Part shown: positions 10,293-19,368 of the stretch, piece by piece
How the letters are laid out: each line of letters opens with the position of its first letter
Position numbering within the stretch: the stretch's first letter is position 1
Assembly: GCF_946848805.1 (NCBI RefSeq)
Contig: NZ_CAMPFU010000002.1
Span: 22,501 to 86,500, forward strand
Source of the DNA: Deinococcus sp. Marseille-Q6407
GTDB taxonomy: Bacteria; Deinococcota; Deinococci; Deinococcales; Deinococcaceae
Direction: 5' to 3'
Length of the DNA stretch: 64,000 nt
Position numbers and translations under genes: made by a program
Notes under the pieces: model-generated
The model's input: the letters and a program-made list of their open reading frames with translations, nothing else
Told to the model about the DNA's origin: nothing
Database searches by the model: none

Positions 10293-11489
10293 GTGTCCCG
10301 GATCACCCGCTACATTCTGGCTGAACTGATTCCGCCGCTGCTGGCCGGGGTCTTGCTGTTCACAGCGCTGCTGAGCTTCGGCTATTTCTTCGTGAGCAGT
10401 CAGTGGCTCCAGGGCGTTTCTCCGGCGCTGGTGGCGCAGTGGCTGGGCTATCAGCTGCCCGACACGCTGGTCAAAGTGCTGCCAATGGCGGCGGTCCTGA
10501 TGACCATCGTGGCCTTCGGGCGGCTGAACACCGATTCGGAACTGGTCGCCATGCAGTCGGGCGGAATCGGGCTGGGGCAGGCGGGGCGGCCGGTGGCCGT
10601 GACCGGGCTGGCGCTGGCCCTGCTGTCGCTGTGGCTGAGCCTCTGGGTGGCGCCGCGTGCCAACGTGGAAACCCGCAGCCTCTACTGGGACGTGATGACC
10701 GGCGCTGGCCTGAGCACCATGTCCGGCCGCACCCTGGACCTGGGTGGCGGGCTGAACGTGTCGTGGCAGAGCTACGACCCGGCCACCCGCCAGTTGCAGG
10801 GCGTGCGGGCCGAGCGCTGGAACAAGGAGCATCCCCAGCAGGCGGACGTGGTCTTTGCCAAGACCGGCACCTTCGAGGACAACCAGCTGCGCCTGACGGA
10901 CTATCAGGCCTTCAAGGTGGATTACGCTGCGGCGGCCAAACTGGCCCCCGGCACGCCGCTGCCGGGCGGCGCTTCCGGTGCCAGCAGCAATCTACTGGCC
11001 CTGCGGCAACAGGCCGAAGAGATCAATCACCGCATTGCGGCAGTGTTTCCGGGCATCGTGGTGGAAGCGGATCCGGCCAAACCGCTGGAGATAGAGGCCG
11101 GCACCTCGCGCAAGGAAGCCATCGCCCGCTTTGCCGACGCCATCGGCGCCGACGACCAGGGCTGGGACGAGCTGACCAGCACCATCAATGACGCGCAGGC
11201 CCCGGCGGCCGACCGCCAAGACGCCGCCCTGACGCTGAGCCGCAAGGTGGCGCTGCCGTTCGGCAATCTGGTGCTGGCGCTGGCTGCGCTGCCATTCGCC
11301 CTGCGTTTTGGGCGCAGCCTGGGTGTCAGCCTGGGGATGGCGCTGCTGGTGGCGCTGGCCTATTACCTGCTGACCGCCCTGGGCCTAACCCTGGCCGGGG
11401 GAATGAGCGGGCCGCTGGCGCTGGCGCTGCCCTGGCTGGGCAACCTGGTCCTTCTGATTGCCGGGCTGCTGCTGCTGAGGCGGGCCTGA
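10293..11489 (+). CDS. LptF/LptG (YjgP/YjgQ) family permease
   Basis: 398 residues. Three N-terminal membrane segments, a long periplasmic domain (about residues 120-320) and three C-terminal membrane segments match LptF/LptG, the membrane half of the LptBFG lipid exporter. The start is GTG directly after the fabZ stop, and the stop overlaps the next start. Lipopolysaccharide is not expected in a Deinococcus-like cell, so the cargo is probably another envelope lipid. The downstream glycolipid glucosyltransferase makes a glycolipid cargo plausible, but that is inference. Confidence 0.85.
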   Translation: MSRITRYILAELIPPLLAGVLLFTALLSFGYFFVSSQWLQGVSPALVAQWLGYQLPDTLVKVLPMAAVLMTIVAFGRLNTDSELVAMQSGGIGLGQAGRPVAVTGLALALLSLWLSLWVAPRANVETRSLYWDVMTGAGLSTMSGRTLDLGGGLNVSWQSYDPATRQLQGVRAERWNKEHPQQADVVFAKTGTFEDNQLRLTDYQAFKVDYAAAAKLAPGTPLPGGASGASSNLLALRQQAEEINHRIAAVFPGIVVEADPAKPLEIEAGTSRKEAIARFADAIGADDQGWDELTSTINDAQAPAADRQDAALTLSRKVALPFGNLVLALAALPFALRFGRSLGVSLGMALLVALAYYLLTALGLTLAGGMSGPLALALPWLGNLVLLIAGLLLLRRA

Positions 11490-12634
11490 TGTCTGGCCCC
11501 GCCGCCGGGAGGTCGGTCCTGATGATTTCCGCCTCTTTCGGCGGTGGGCACCAGCACGCCAGCAGCGCGGTGGCGCAGGCCCTGGCCCGGCGGGTGGCTG
11601 TGCGGCTGGCCCAGGTGGACGTGGTGGACATGCTGACGCCGCTGGAACGCACCGTGATCGTGGGCGTCTACGGGTTCTGGTTGCAGCACCTGCCGGCCGC
11701 CTATCACGCTTTTTATCGCTGGACCGATCAGCGCAGCGAGCCGCGTGTCCTGACCTCGTCGTTCGACTGGTTGGGCATCCGCAGCCTGCGCCGCGAGCTG
11801 CTGGCGCAGCGGCCCGGCGTGGTGGTCAGTACCTTTCCCACCTCGGTGGCGCTGGCCGACACGGTACGGCAGCGCGAGAGCCTGGACTTTCTGAACGCGC
11901 TGGTGCTGACCGATTACCGGGTGCATCACCACTGGGCGCGCCCCCAGGCTGACCTGATTTTGCTGCCCACCGAGGAAACCCGCCGCGAAATGCTGGCCTG
12001 GGGCATGGAGCCGCAGCGGCTGGCGGTGACCGGGTTGCCGGTGTCGCTGGAAACGGCCCGGCTCAGCCGGCTGGACCATGCTGAGCGCCGCCGCCGCACG
12101 GTACAGGCGCTGGGCTGGACGCAGGTGCCGGCCGGCGAGCCGCTGATTCTGGTGTCGGGTGGCAGCGGCGTGTACGGTGCTTTTGATGAGGTGCTGGACG
12201 TGCTGGGCAATCTGGGCCGGCGGGTGCAGGTGCTGGTGGTGGCCGGGCCCTACCCGCCCGGCAGCGAGCGGCGGAGCGGGGCCACGGTGCATCACCTGGG
12301 TTACCGGCCGGACTTTGCCGCCCTGCTGGCCGGCGCCGACCTGCTGGTGGGCAAGGCGGGCGGCATGACGGTGGCCGAGACGACTGCGCTGGGCATTCCC
12401 CTGGTCGTTTACCAGCCGATTCCGGGCCAGGAAGAATACAACGCTGATTACCTGCTGCGGGGCGGCGCCGCGCTGTGGCCGCGCTCCCGCCACGAACTGC
12501 GCCGCGCCGTGCTGGAGCTGCTGGACCCGGCCCGCCGCGCCGAGGTGTCGGCTGCTTCGGCAGCGCTGGGCTGCCCCGCCGCTGCCGAGCGGGTGGCCGA
12601 CGAACTGCTGGCCCGGCTGGGGTGGAAAGCGTGA
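11489..12634 (+). CDS. diacylglycerol glucosyltransferase-like glycosyltransferase
   Basis: 381 residues of the MGDG synthase/UgtP type (GT28, GT-B fold). The N-terminal SASFGGGHQHASSAVAQAL is the acceptor-domain signature (GxGH), and the C-terminal HLGYRPDF, GKAGGMTVAETTALG and PIPGQEEYN form the sugar-nucleotide site. It probably transfers a hexose from UDP-sugar to diacylglycerol at the inner face of the membrane. It overlaps the LptG-like gene by 1 nt and the deacetylase by 4 nt, so it belongs to one envelope operon. Confidence 0.88.
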   Translation: MSGPAAGRSVLMISASFGGGHQHASSAVAQALARRVAVRLAQVDVVDMLTPLERTVIVGVYGFWLQHLPAAYHAFYRWTDQRSEPRVLTSSFDWLGIRSLRRELLAQRPGVVVSTFPTSVALADTVRQRESLDFLNALVLTDYRVHHHWARPQADLILLPTEETRREMLAWGMEPQRLAVTGLPVSLETARLSRLDHAERRRRTVQALGWTQVPAGEPLILVSGGSGVYGAFDEVLDVLGNLGRRVQVLVVAGPYPPGSERRSGATVHHLGYRPDFAALLAGADLLVGKAGGMTVAETTALGIPLVVYQPIPGQEEYNADYLLRGGAALWPRSRHELRRAVLELLDPARRAEVSAASAALGCPAAAERVADELLARLGWKA

Positions 12635-13869
12635 GTGGGGGCTTGCGGGCGGCGCGGGGCAGACGCCGCGTGGCCCTGGGCGGGCTGGGTCTGGCGGCCG
12701 CTGGCCTGCTGGCCTATATCGGCCTACCGTATCTGCTGGTGCAGCGGCTGGGCCTGGGCACGGTGCGCGGCGGCCCGGCTGCCGGCGACCGGGTGGCCCT
12801 GACCTTCGACGACGGCCCCGACTCGCAGCACACTCCCGCTGTACTGGATGCGCTGGCCGCCGCTGGAATGCACGCCACCTTCTTTCTGGTGGCTGGCCCG
12901 GCGCGGCAGCATCCGGAACTGGTGCAGCGCATTCTGGCGCAGGGCCACGAAATCGGGGTGCATGCGGCCCGGCACCGTCACGCCTGGGCCCGCTGGCCGG
13001 GCGATGCTTACCGCGATCCTCTGCAGGCCCGCACGGCGCTGGAGCAGAGCAGCGGGGTCAAGTTGCGCTGGGGGCGGCCGCCGCACGGCGCCTACTCGCT
13101 GGCTAACCTGGCCGGCCTGCGCCGCGCCGGGCTGACTCTGGTTCACTGGAGCATCGAAGGGGGCGACTGGGAAAAGGAAGCCACCCCGCAGCGGGTGCAG
13201 CAGAAGGTGCTGCGCGAGCTGCACGGCGGGGCCGTGATCGTGCTGCACGATAGCGGCCCCGGGGCGCGGGTCACGCCGCAGGCCCTGCCGGGCTTGCTGC
13301 AGGGCCTGCAGGAACGCGGCTTTCATTCAGTGACCCTGAGTGAGCTGGGGGGGGCGCCGGTCACGCGCAGCGAACTGCCGGCCCGCCTGATGGCCGGGCT
13401 GGACCGCCGGCTGGACGCCCGGCTGGGCATTCGCCCGGCGCTGGAGCGGCGCGGGGGACTGTTCCGGCTGCAGCCGCTGCCTTTTCCGCTATCCGGGTTG
13501 CGCTGGCCGGACGACCGCCTGATCGCGAAAGGCACGCCTGCGCTGGAATTCCACGTGAACAACCCCCTGCTGGTGAACCTGGGCCTGCGCCGCTTTCCCG
13601 CCCGCGCCCGCATCGAATTCGGCTGGGTGGCCCAGGACTGGCGCCGCCGCCCTGAGCTGCAATCGGCCGAGTTCATCTACTGCCTCAGCGTGCACGGCGC
13701 CGTATTGCAGCGGCTGGGCTTTGCCAGCGTGCCGCTGCGCCCGTTCGACCAGTGGCGCCTCAAGCTGTGGTCGGACCTGATGCACCGGGCGTACGGCAGC
13801 GCCCCGCGCCGCAGCCAGCCGGTGCTGAGCATCATGAGCCGGGAGGAGTTTTTGCAGCGTTTCGGCTGA
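12631..13869 (+). CDS. polysaccharide deacetylase with unknown C-terminal domain
   Basis: 412 residues. After one N-terminal membrane anchor, the NodB homology domain (about residues 40-230) shows the metal/catalytic motif TFDDGPDS, then HEIGVHAARHRH, WGRPPHGAYS and VIVLHDSG. It removes acetyl groups from an envelope polysaccharide, probably outside the membrane. A further 180 C-terminal residues match no domain I know. The GTG start overlaps the upstream stop (GTGA). Substrate unknown. Confidence 0.88.
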   Translation: MSGGLRAARGRRRVALGGLGLAAAGLLAYIGLPYLLVQRLGLGTVRGGPAAGDRVALTFDDGPDSQHTPAVLDALAAAGMHATFFLVAGPARQHPELVQRILAQGHEIGVHAARHRHAWARWPGDAYRDPLQARTALEQSSGVKLRWGRPPHGAYSLANLAGLRRAGLTLVHWSIEGGDWEKEATPQRVQQKVLRELHGGAVIVLHDSGPGARVTPQALPGLLQGLQERGFHSVTLSELGGAPVTRSELPARLMAGLDRRLDARLGIRPALERRGGLFRLQPLPFPLSGLRWPDDRLIAKGTPALEFHVNNPLLVNLGLRRFPARARIEFGWVAQDWRRRPELQSAEFIYCLSVHGAVLQRLGFASVPLRPFDQWRLKLWSDLMHRAYGSAPRRSQPVLSIMSREEFLQRFG

Positions 13870-13883
13870 CCCTGTTTCACCCG

Positions 13884-13928
13884 ACTCTGCTCCGGCCAAC
13901 TCTGCTCTGGCCAACTATGCTCCGGCGA
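13884..13928. repeat. three imperfect 15-bp tandem copies
   Basis: Three consecutive 15-bp units, ACTCTGCTCCGGCCA and two copies differing by 1 and 2 bases, fill most of the gap between the deacetylase stop and tatA. They look like an older, diverged counterpart of the perfect 15-bp duplications elsewhere in the window. Confidence 0.8.
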
Positions 13929-14008
13929 CCAAACCGGCAGGTCAAAAAGAGTAGGGTAGGCATGCGGGCCCCGCCTCTTTGGGTGACCCCGTTAAACTGG
14001 AGGAACTT

Positions 14009-14281
14009 ATGCCTATTGGCCCACTGGAATTACTGATTATTGCCGCCGTTATCCTGGTGCTGTTCGGCGCCAGCAAACTGCCTCAGCTGGGCAAGGGCCT
14101 GGGCCGGGGCATCCGGGAATTCAGGGAAGAAACCCGTGACCTTGGCCGCCCCGGTCCCGACGCTCAGCTGCTGAACCCGGAACTGCGCCAAGACGACATC
14201 ACCGACGTGCAGGCCACCGAACTGCCCCGCGTAGAGGTCCGTGAACAGGTGGGAACCGAACAGCGTGACCGACAGGCCTGA
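14009..14281 (+). CDS. tatA: Sec-independent translocase protein TatA
   Basis: 90 residues. One N-terminal membrane helix (ELLIIAAVILVLFG), the TatA hinge FGASKLPQLGKGLG and an amphipathic helix, followed by an acidic tail. TatA oligomerises to form the conduit for folded, twin-arginine-signal proteins. AGGAGG lies just before the ATG, and TAAACT at 13993-13998 is a likely -10. tatC overlaps its 3' end. Confidence 0.93.
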   Translation: MPIGPLELLIIAAVILVLFGASKLPQLGKGLGRGIREFREETRDLGRPGPDAQLLNPELRQDDITDVQATELPRVEVREQVGTEQRDRQA

Positions 14282-15056
14282 TTCTGCCCTGACCCGCGAG
14301 GAACTCGCCAGCGCCACGCTGATGCAGCACCTTGGGGAGCTGCGTACCCGGCTGATCTGGTCGGTGGTGTTTCTGGGCGTTGGCATGGGCGTCGCCTTCA
14401 CGGTGCATCAGCCGCTGCTGACGCTGCTGGAAAAGCCGCTGAACGCCTCGGTGCAGTTTCAGGCCGGCGAGGTCAAACTGATCAGCACCACCCTCACCGG
14501 GCAGTTCATGGCGGCGCTGAACCTCAGTTTCTGGGCCGGCATGGCGATTTCACTGCCGCTGATTCTGACCCAGGTGTGGGCCTTTATCGCGCCGGGCCTC
14601 TACCAGAACGAGCGGCGCTGGGCGCTGCCTTTTATCGTGGGGGCGGGGGTGGCTTTTGCCGCCGGCGTCACTTTCGGCTATTACTTCGTGCTGCCGGCGA
14701 TGGTGCGCTTTTTCCTGGATTTTCTGGCCGGTCAGGTGCAGGCCATGCCGGACGTGTCGCAGTACATCGGCATGGTGGTCACCTTTCTGGTGGCGTTCGG
14801 GCTGGCTTTCGAGCTGCCGATTCTGGCGGTGCTGCTGACCCGCATCGGGCTGATCAACCACCGGCTGCTGCGCTCCGGCTGGCGCTTTGCCATAGTGGGC
14901 ATCCTGATCATTTCGGCCGTGATCACGCCCACGCCGGACCCCGGCACCATGATGCTGGTGGTGGCTCCGCTCTACCTGCTTTACGAGCTGAGCATCGTCC
15001 TGTCGCGGGTGTTTCAGGTGCGCGTACCCGACGACGACGAACCGGTGCGGCTCTAG
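14265..15056 (+). CDS. tatC: Sec-independent translocase protein TatC
   Basis: About 263 residues with six membrane segments. The cytoplasmic N-terminal LMQHLGELRTRL, PLILTQVWAFIAPGLYQNERR and the later AFGLAFELPI are standard TatC signatures. TatC recognises the twin-arginine signal peptide. I take the GTG at 14265, overlapping tatA by 17 nt; a GTG at 14241 in the same frame is possible. tatAC without tatB is a minimal system. Confidence 0.94.
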   Translation: MTDRPDSALTREELASATLMQHLGELRTRLIWSVVFLGVGMGVAFTVHQPLLTLLEKPLNASVQFQAGEVKLISTTLTGQFMAALNLSFWAGMAISLPLILTQVWAFIAPGLYQNERRWALPFIVGAGVAFAAGVTFGYYFVLPAMVRFFLDFLAGQVQAMPDVSQYIGMVVTFLVAFGLAFELPILAVLLTRIGLINHRLLRSGWRFAIVGILIISAVITPTPDPGTMMLVVAPLYLLYELSIVLSRVFQVRVPDDDEPVRL

Positions 15057-15131
15057 GGGCGCGGCGGGAGGGCGCCCGGGGCCCCCGGCTCACCCCAGCC
15101 CCCGGCCAAACCCGTACACTAGCCAGGACTT

Positions 15132-16082
15132 ATGGACCCAATTTTCCTGAATATCGGGGGCTTCACCATCGCCTGGTACGGCGTGCTGATGACCCTGGGC
15201 ATTGTGGCCGGCATCAGCATCGGTCTGAAGCTGGCCCGCGAGCGCGGCCTGGACGCCGATCTTTTCGAGCGCATGATCTACACCATGCTGCTGTGGGGCT
15301 TTATTGGGGCGCGGCTGATGTTCGTGGCGACCTCGTGGGACCTCTTTGCCGACACCCCGTTCCCGCAGCGGCTGCTGGACATCATCAACCTGCGCCAGGG
15401 CGGGATTTCCATTCATGGGGGGCTGCTGGGCGGCATTCTGGCGGCGCTGTGGTTTACCCGCAAGTACAAGATGAACTTCTACCGCTACCTGGACCTGGCC
15501 GCGCCGGGCGTGGCGCTGGGCATCATCGGCGGCCGGCTGGGCAATATCATGAACGGCACCGATACCGTGGGCCGCGTGACCGGCTGGCCTATCGGCTACC
15601 ACTGGCCGGCCTGGGCCCGCGCCTTTCACGACGGCATGTGCATTCCCAACCCCGACCCCACCATGGACCTCTCGAAGTACTGCGAGACGGTGGGCGGGCA
15701 GCTGGTGATGACGGCACCGGTGCATTTCACCCAGCTGTATGGGGTCTTGATCGGCATTGGCCTGCTGATCGCGTCGTTCTACTGGCTGCGCAGCCACAAA
15801 CCCGGCTGGGCGTTCTGGCAGTTCTGGCTGTGGTACTCGCTGCTGCGGGCCGGCCTGGAAGAGACCTTCCGGCTCAATCCGCTGGTGGTGAACAGCTATC
15901 TCAGCCAGGGCCTGCATGAACCGGGCATCGGGCTGTGGACCCTGACCCAGATCATCAGCGTGCCGCTGGTGCTGCTGAGCCTGTATATGCTGTGGCGCAT
16001 CGCATCCCGGCCGGAGCCTCAGCCGGTCGCGGCCGGCCAGGTGATGACCCACGCCGAGGCGCGGGCCCGCGGCGGCGAATAA
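15132..16082 (+). CDS. lgt: prolipoprotein diacylglyceryl transferase
   Basis: 316 residues with seven membrane segments. Lgt transfers diacylglycerol from phosphatidylglycerol to the lipobox cysteine of prolipoproteins. Motifs: AWYGVLMTLG at the N-terminus, QGGISIHGGLLGG (essential HGG) and GGRLGNIMNGTD (Lgt signature Arg/Asn). An insertion around FHDGMCIPNPDP makes it slightly long. TACACT at 15115-15120 is a probable -10. Its substrates include the lipoprotein at 55465. Confidence 0.94.
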   Translation: MDPIFLNIGGFTIAWYGVLMTLGIVAGISIGLKLARERGLDADLFERMIYTMLLWGFIGARLMFVATSWDLFADTPFPQRLLDIINLRQGGISIHGGLLGGILAALWFTRKYKMNFYRYLDLAAPGVALGIIGGRLGNIMNGTDTVGRVTGWPIGYHWPAWARAFHDGMCIPNPDPTMDLSKYCETVGGQLVMTAPVHFTQLYGVLIGIGLLIASFYWLRSHKPGWAFWQFWLWYSLLRAGLEETFRLNPLVVNSYLSQGLHEPGIGLWTLTQIISVPLVLLSLYMLWRIASRPEPQPVAAGQVMTHAEARARGGE

Positions 16083-16252
16083 ACAACAGGGGCGGGGCTG
16101 CCGCCGGCCCCCCTTCCGCCTGCCCGGGCTGTGACGCCCCCGGCAGGCGGTTACAATTGATGTCCCCCCACGGCCCTGCCTGAACATAAATGCGCTACAG
16201 TTCCGAACGCTCCGGGCCTGACTCCCGGATGCCGAGACTCAAGGAGATGGAT

Positions 16253-17695
16253 ATGACTGCAACCGAACAACGCCCCCTGGATGTGATCGTGCTGGCTGCC
16301 GGCGCGGGCACCCGCATGAAATCCGACCTGCCCAAGGTGCTGCACCCGGTGGCCGGCCGCCCGATGGTGGGCTGGGCCGTGAAAGCGGCCCGCAGCCTGG
16401 GCGCGCGGCAGGTGGTGGTGGTGACCGGGCACGGCGCCGAGCGGGTGGAAGCGGCGCTGGCCGGCGAGGGCGTGACGTTTGCCCGTCAGGATCAGCAGCT
16501 GGGCACCGGCCACGCTTTTCTGTGTGGCGCCCAGCAACTGCCCGGCGACGGCGACGTGCTGGTGCTGTACGGTGACACCCCGCTGCTCTCGGAAGATACG
16601 CTGCGCGGTCTGTTGCAAGATCACCGCGCCGAGGGCAGCGCCATGACGGTCCTGACCGGCGAACTGCCCGACGCGACCGGCTACGGCCGGATCATCCGGG
16701 ACGAGACCGGCGGCGTGCTGCGGATCGTGGAGGAAAAGGCCGCCAGCCCAGAGGAAAAGGCGGTGCGCGAGTTCAATTCCGGCGTGTATGTGATGGACGC
16801 CCGCGCCCCTGAGCTGGCCGCCCGCATCGGCAACGACAACCCAGCGCAGGAATACTACCTGACCGACCTGCTGGAGCTGTACCGCACCGAGGGCGGCGCC
16901 GTGCGCGCTTTCAAGCTGGCCGACCCGGACGAGGTGATGGGCGCCAACGACCGCCGGCAGCTGGCCGACGCCGAAGCGGTCATGCGCCGCCGCATCACCC
17001 AGAACCTGATGCGAGAAGGCGTGACCATTCAGGCCCCCGACACCGTGCGGATTGAAGACACCGTGCAGATCGGGCGCGACGTGGTGCTGGAACCGGGCGT
17101 CATCCTGACCGGCGAGACCGTGATCGAGCCGGGCGCCGTGATCGGGGCCTACTCGGTGGTGGGCAGCAGCCGGATTGCGAGCGGCGCCGTGATCCGGGCG
17201 CACTCGGTGCTGGAACAGGCCAGCGTGGGCCGGGGCGCGGACGTGGGCCCTTTTGCCCGCCTGCGCCCCGGCACGATGCTGGGCGAGAGCGTGCACATCG
17301 GTAACTTTGTGGAAACCAAGAACGCCCGGCTGGATCAGGGCGTCAAGGCAGGGCACCTGGCCTACCTGGGCGACGTGACCATTGGCCAGGAAACCAACGT
17401 GGGTGCTGGCACCATCGTCGCCAACTTCGACGGGGTCAACAAGCACCAGTCACAGGTGGGCGCCGGGGTCTTTATCGGCTCCAACTCCACCCTGATCGCG
17501 CCGCGCACTGTGGGCGACGCCGCCTTTATCGCCGCTGGGAGCGCCGTGCATCAGGACGTGCCCGAAGGCGCAATGGCGGTAGCCCGTGGCCGTCAGCGTA
17601 ACCTGGAAGGCTGGAGCCGACGTTACTGGGGCGGCCTGCGCGAGAAAGTGGACGTCAAACTGCCCTGGCTGTCGGGCTGGCTGCGGAAGGACTAA
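16253..17695 (+). CDS. glmU: bifunctional GlmU (uridyltransferase/acetyltransferase)
   Basis: 480 residues. GlmU makes UDP-GlcNAc from glucosamine-1-phosphate in two steps for peptidoglycan. The N-domain has the nucleotidyltransferase motif [22 protein letters not shown] and YGDTPLL; the C-domain is a left-handed beta-helix of hexapeptide repeats with the acetyltransferase motif NFVETKNA and [10 protein letters not shown]. The start at 16253 is chosen because AAGGAG ends 6 nt upstream; the ATG at 16247 is too close. A terminator follows. Confidence 0.95.
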   Translation: MTATEQRPLDVIVLAAGAGTRMKSDLPKVLHPVAGRPMVGWAVKAARSLGARQVVVVTGHGAERVEAALAGEGVTFARQDQQLGTGHAFLCGAQQLPGDGDVLVLYGDTPLLSEDTLRGLLQDHRAEGSAMTVLTGELPDATGYGRIIRDETGGVLRIVEEKAASPEEKAVREFNSGVYVMDARAPELAARIGNDNPAQEYYLTDLLELYRTEGGAVRAFKLADPDEVMGANDRRQLADAEAVMRRRITQNLMREGVTIQAPDTVRIEDTVQIGRDVVLEPGVILTGETVIEPGAVIGAYSVVGSSRIASGAVIRAHSVLEQASVGRGADVGPFARLRPGTMLGESVHIGNFVETKNARLDQGVKAGHLAYLGDVTIGQETNVGAGTIVANFDGVNKHQSQVGAGVFIGSNSTLIAPRTVGDAAFIAAGSAVHQDVPEGAMAVARGRQRNLEGWSRRYWGGLREKVDVKLPWLSGWLRKD

Positions 17696-17707
17696 ATTAC
17701 TGGGGGC

Positions 17708-17746
17708 GGGCCGGCGTAGGGTTGACCCCTCTGCCGGCCCCTTTCT
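17708..17746 (+). terminator. terminator after glmU
   Basis: Perfect 8-bp GC stem (17708-17715 with 17733-17740) followed by CTTTCTCT, between the convergent ends of glmU and the TSUP gene. Confidence 0.7.
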
Positions 17747-17767
17747 CTATCCCTTGCCCCGGCCAGC

Positions 17768-18538
17768 TCAGCCGCGAAACATCACGAACGCCACGATCAC
17801 CACGATCACCGCATAGATGACTTTTACGAAGCCGCTGCCCTTGAGCATTGCCATCCGGGCGCCGGTGCGGGCGCCCAGCGCGTTGGCGAGGCCCATGCTG
17901 AGGCCCAGCCACCACACGATGTTGCCGGCAGCGATAAACAGGCCCAGGGCGCCCAGGTTGGTGGCGAAGTTCACGGCGCGGGCGTTGCCGCTGGAACTGA
18001 CCAGATTCATGCCAGTCAGGGCGAACAGCAGCATCAGGAAGGTGCCGGTGCCGGGGCCCAGAAAGCCGTCGTACAGGCCAACGACCAGCACCCCCGGCAG
18101 GGCGATGGCCAGGGTCCGCGCTGTGAGGCCCGGATAGGTGGATTCCAGCCCGAAGCGCTTGTTGGCAATGACCAGGGCACCTACCACCAGGATCACCCCG
18201 CCCACTAGTGCCCGGAACGAGTCCGGGCCCACGAAGCGCACCAGATAGGCGCCCAGCGCGCTGCCAATCAGGGCCAGCGGCACCGTGCGCAGCAGCAGCT
18301 CGCGGTTGAGGTGCCCGCCGCGCCAGTACTGGTAGGTGGACGTGGCCGAGCCGAAGATGGCCAGCAGCTTGTTGGTCGCTACCGCCTGCACCGGGCTGAG
18401 CCCCATGAAAAACAGCGCCGGCAGCGAAATGGTGCCGCCGCCGCCCGCGACCGCGTCGATGAACCCGGCCAGAAATGCCAGCGGCAGGCCGTACAGCAGA
18501 ACTTCCGGGCCGATGCCGCCCGTCTCTAGACCAATCAT
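17768..18538 (-). CDS. TSUP (TauE/SafE) family membrane protein
   Basis: 256 residues with about eight membrane segments in two similar halves. [19 protein letters not shown] and [19 protein letters not shown] are the family's paired motifs. Members export or import sulfite, sulfoacetate or related anions; the substrate is unknown here. The start at 18538 is chosen because TACACT lies exactly 7 nt upstream, although an in-frame ATG at 18562 exists. Its promoter is divergent from that of the bacilliredoxin gene. Confidence 0.87.
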   Translation of the reverse strand: MIGLETGGIGPEVLLYGLPLAFLAGFIDAVAGGGGTISLPALFFMGLSPVQAVATNKLLAIFGSATSTYQYWRGGHLNRELLLRTVPLALIGSALGAYLVRFVGPDSFRALVGGVILVVGALVIANKRFGLESTYPGLTARTLAIALPGVLVVGLYDGFLGPGTGTFLMLLFALTGMNLVSSSGNARAVNFATNLGALGLFIAAGNIVWWLGLSMGLANALGARTGARMAMLKGSGFVKVIYAVIVVIVAFVMFRG

Positions 18539-18613
18539 GACTGTCAGTGTAGTGGGCGGCAACCGTCACCCGCCGACATTTGCTGCCGCGGCCCCTTTGT
18601 TATTCTGCCGGGT
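18539..18613. promoter_or_regulatory. divergent leaderless promoters
   Basis: Minus strand: TACACT at 18551-18546, 7 nt before ATG 18538. Plus strand: TATTCT at 18601-18606, 7 nt before ATG 18614. Both predicted transcripts would start at or next to their start codons, leaving no room for a Shine-Dalgarno sequence. Confidence 0.65.
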
Positions 18614-19261
18614 ATGACGCAAGCCAATGCGACCGCGCAGGTGCTGGAGCCCCTGACCACCCCCGAAGAAGTGCAGACTTTCCTGAGCCAGTATCCGGTG
18701 GCTGCCGTGTTCAAGGCCGGCACCTGCCACAAGACCATGCAGGGATTCGGCGTGCTGGAAACCTTCCTGCAGCGCTATGACCTGCCGGTGGGCTTTATCC
18801 GGGTGGTGGACTGGCGCCCGGCGTCCAACTTTGTGGCCGAATCCACCGGCATCCAGCACCAGAGCCCGCAGCTGATTTTGTTCAAGGACGGCCAGCCGCA
18901 GTTCGAGGTGAACAACTGGGACATCACTCCCGAGGCGCTGGCCCCGGCTTTTACGGCACTGGTGCCCGAGCGCAGCGGCAGCGGCGTGGACACCCAGAGC
19001 AACATTCAGCCCTACCTCAACCTGATTGACGCCTACCTGGCCGGTCAGCTGAACGATTTCGAGTTCCAGGACCGCTGGGTGCCGATGTTCCGCGACGACG
19101 CCAGCCTGCGTTCGCAACGCGAGTTCGAGCTGCTGTCGCGTCTGTTCGGCGACCCTGATGCCTACCACGGCGGCCTGCACCAGCTGGGCGCACCGGCCGC
19201 CCGCGGCGACCTGCGCCCGCGTGTGGAACAGCTGCGCGCCGAGCTGCTGGCTCAGAGCTGA
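18614..19261 (+). CDS. BrxC-like bacilliredoxin with helical C-terminal domain
   Basis: 215 residues. The first about 115 residues match the monothiol bacilliredoxin/YtxJ family (thioredoxin fold): the active-site region is AGTCHKTMQ with a single Cys, followed by [27 protein letters not shown] and NNWDIT. Bacilliredoxins remove bacillithiol from oxidised proteins. The remaining about 90 residues ([34 protein letters not shown]) are helical and look like the colicin-immunity-type domain; I place this by pattern only. The transcript appears leaderless. A terminator follows at 19323. Confidence 0.8.
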   Translation: MTQANATAQVLEPLTTPEEVQTFLSQYPVAAVFKAGTCHKTMQGFGVLETFLQRYDLPVGFIRVVDWRPASNFVAESTGIQHQSPQLILFKDGQPQFEVNNWDITPEALAPAFTALVPERSGSGVDTQSNIQPYLNLIDAYLAGQLNDFEFQDRWVPMFRDDASLRSQREFELLSRLFGDPDAYHGGLHQLGAPAARGDLRPRVEQLRAELLAQS

Positions 19262-19322
19262 GGCCCCGCCGGCTGCCTAAGGCGCTGGCCGGTCGCTGAG
19301 CAACTGAATCCCCATTCTCATA

Positions 19323-19352
19323 GGGCTGCCATTCTCCGGAGGCAGCCCTTTA
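19323..19352 (+). terminator. terminator after bacilliredoxin gene
   Basis: GGGCTGCC (19323-19330) pairs perfectly with GGCAGCCC (19341-19348), followed by TTTA. Confidence 0.75.
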
Positions 19353-19368
19353 TACTGCTCTTAGAACC

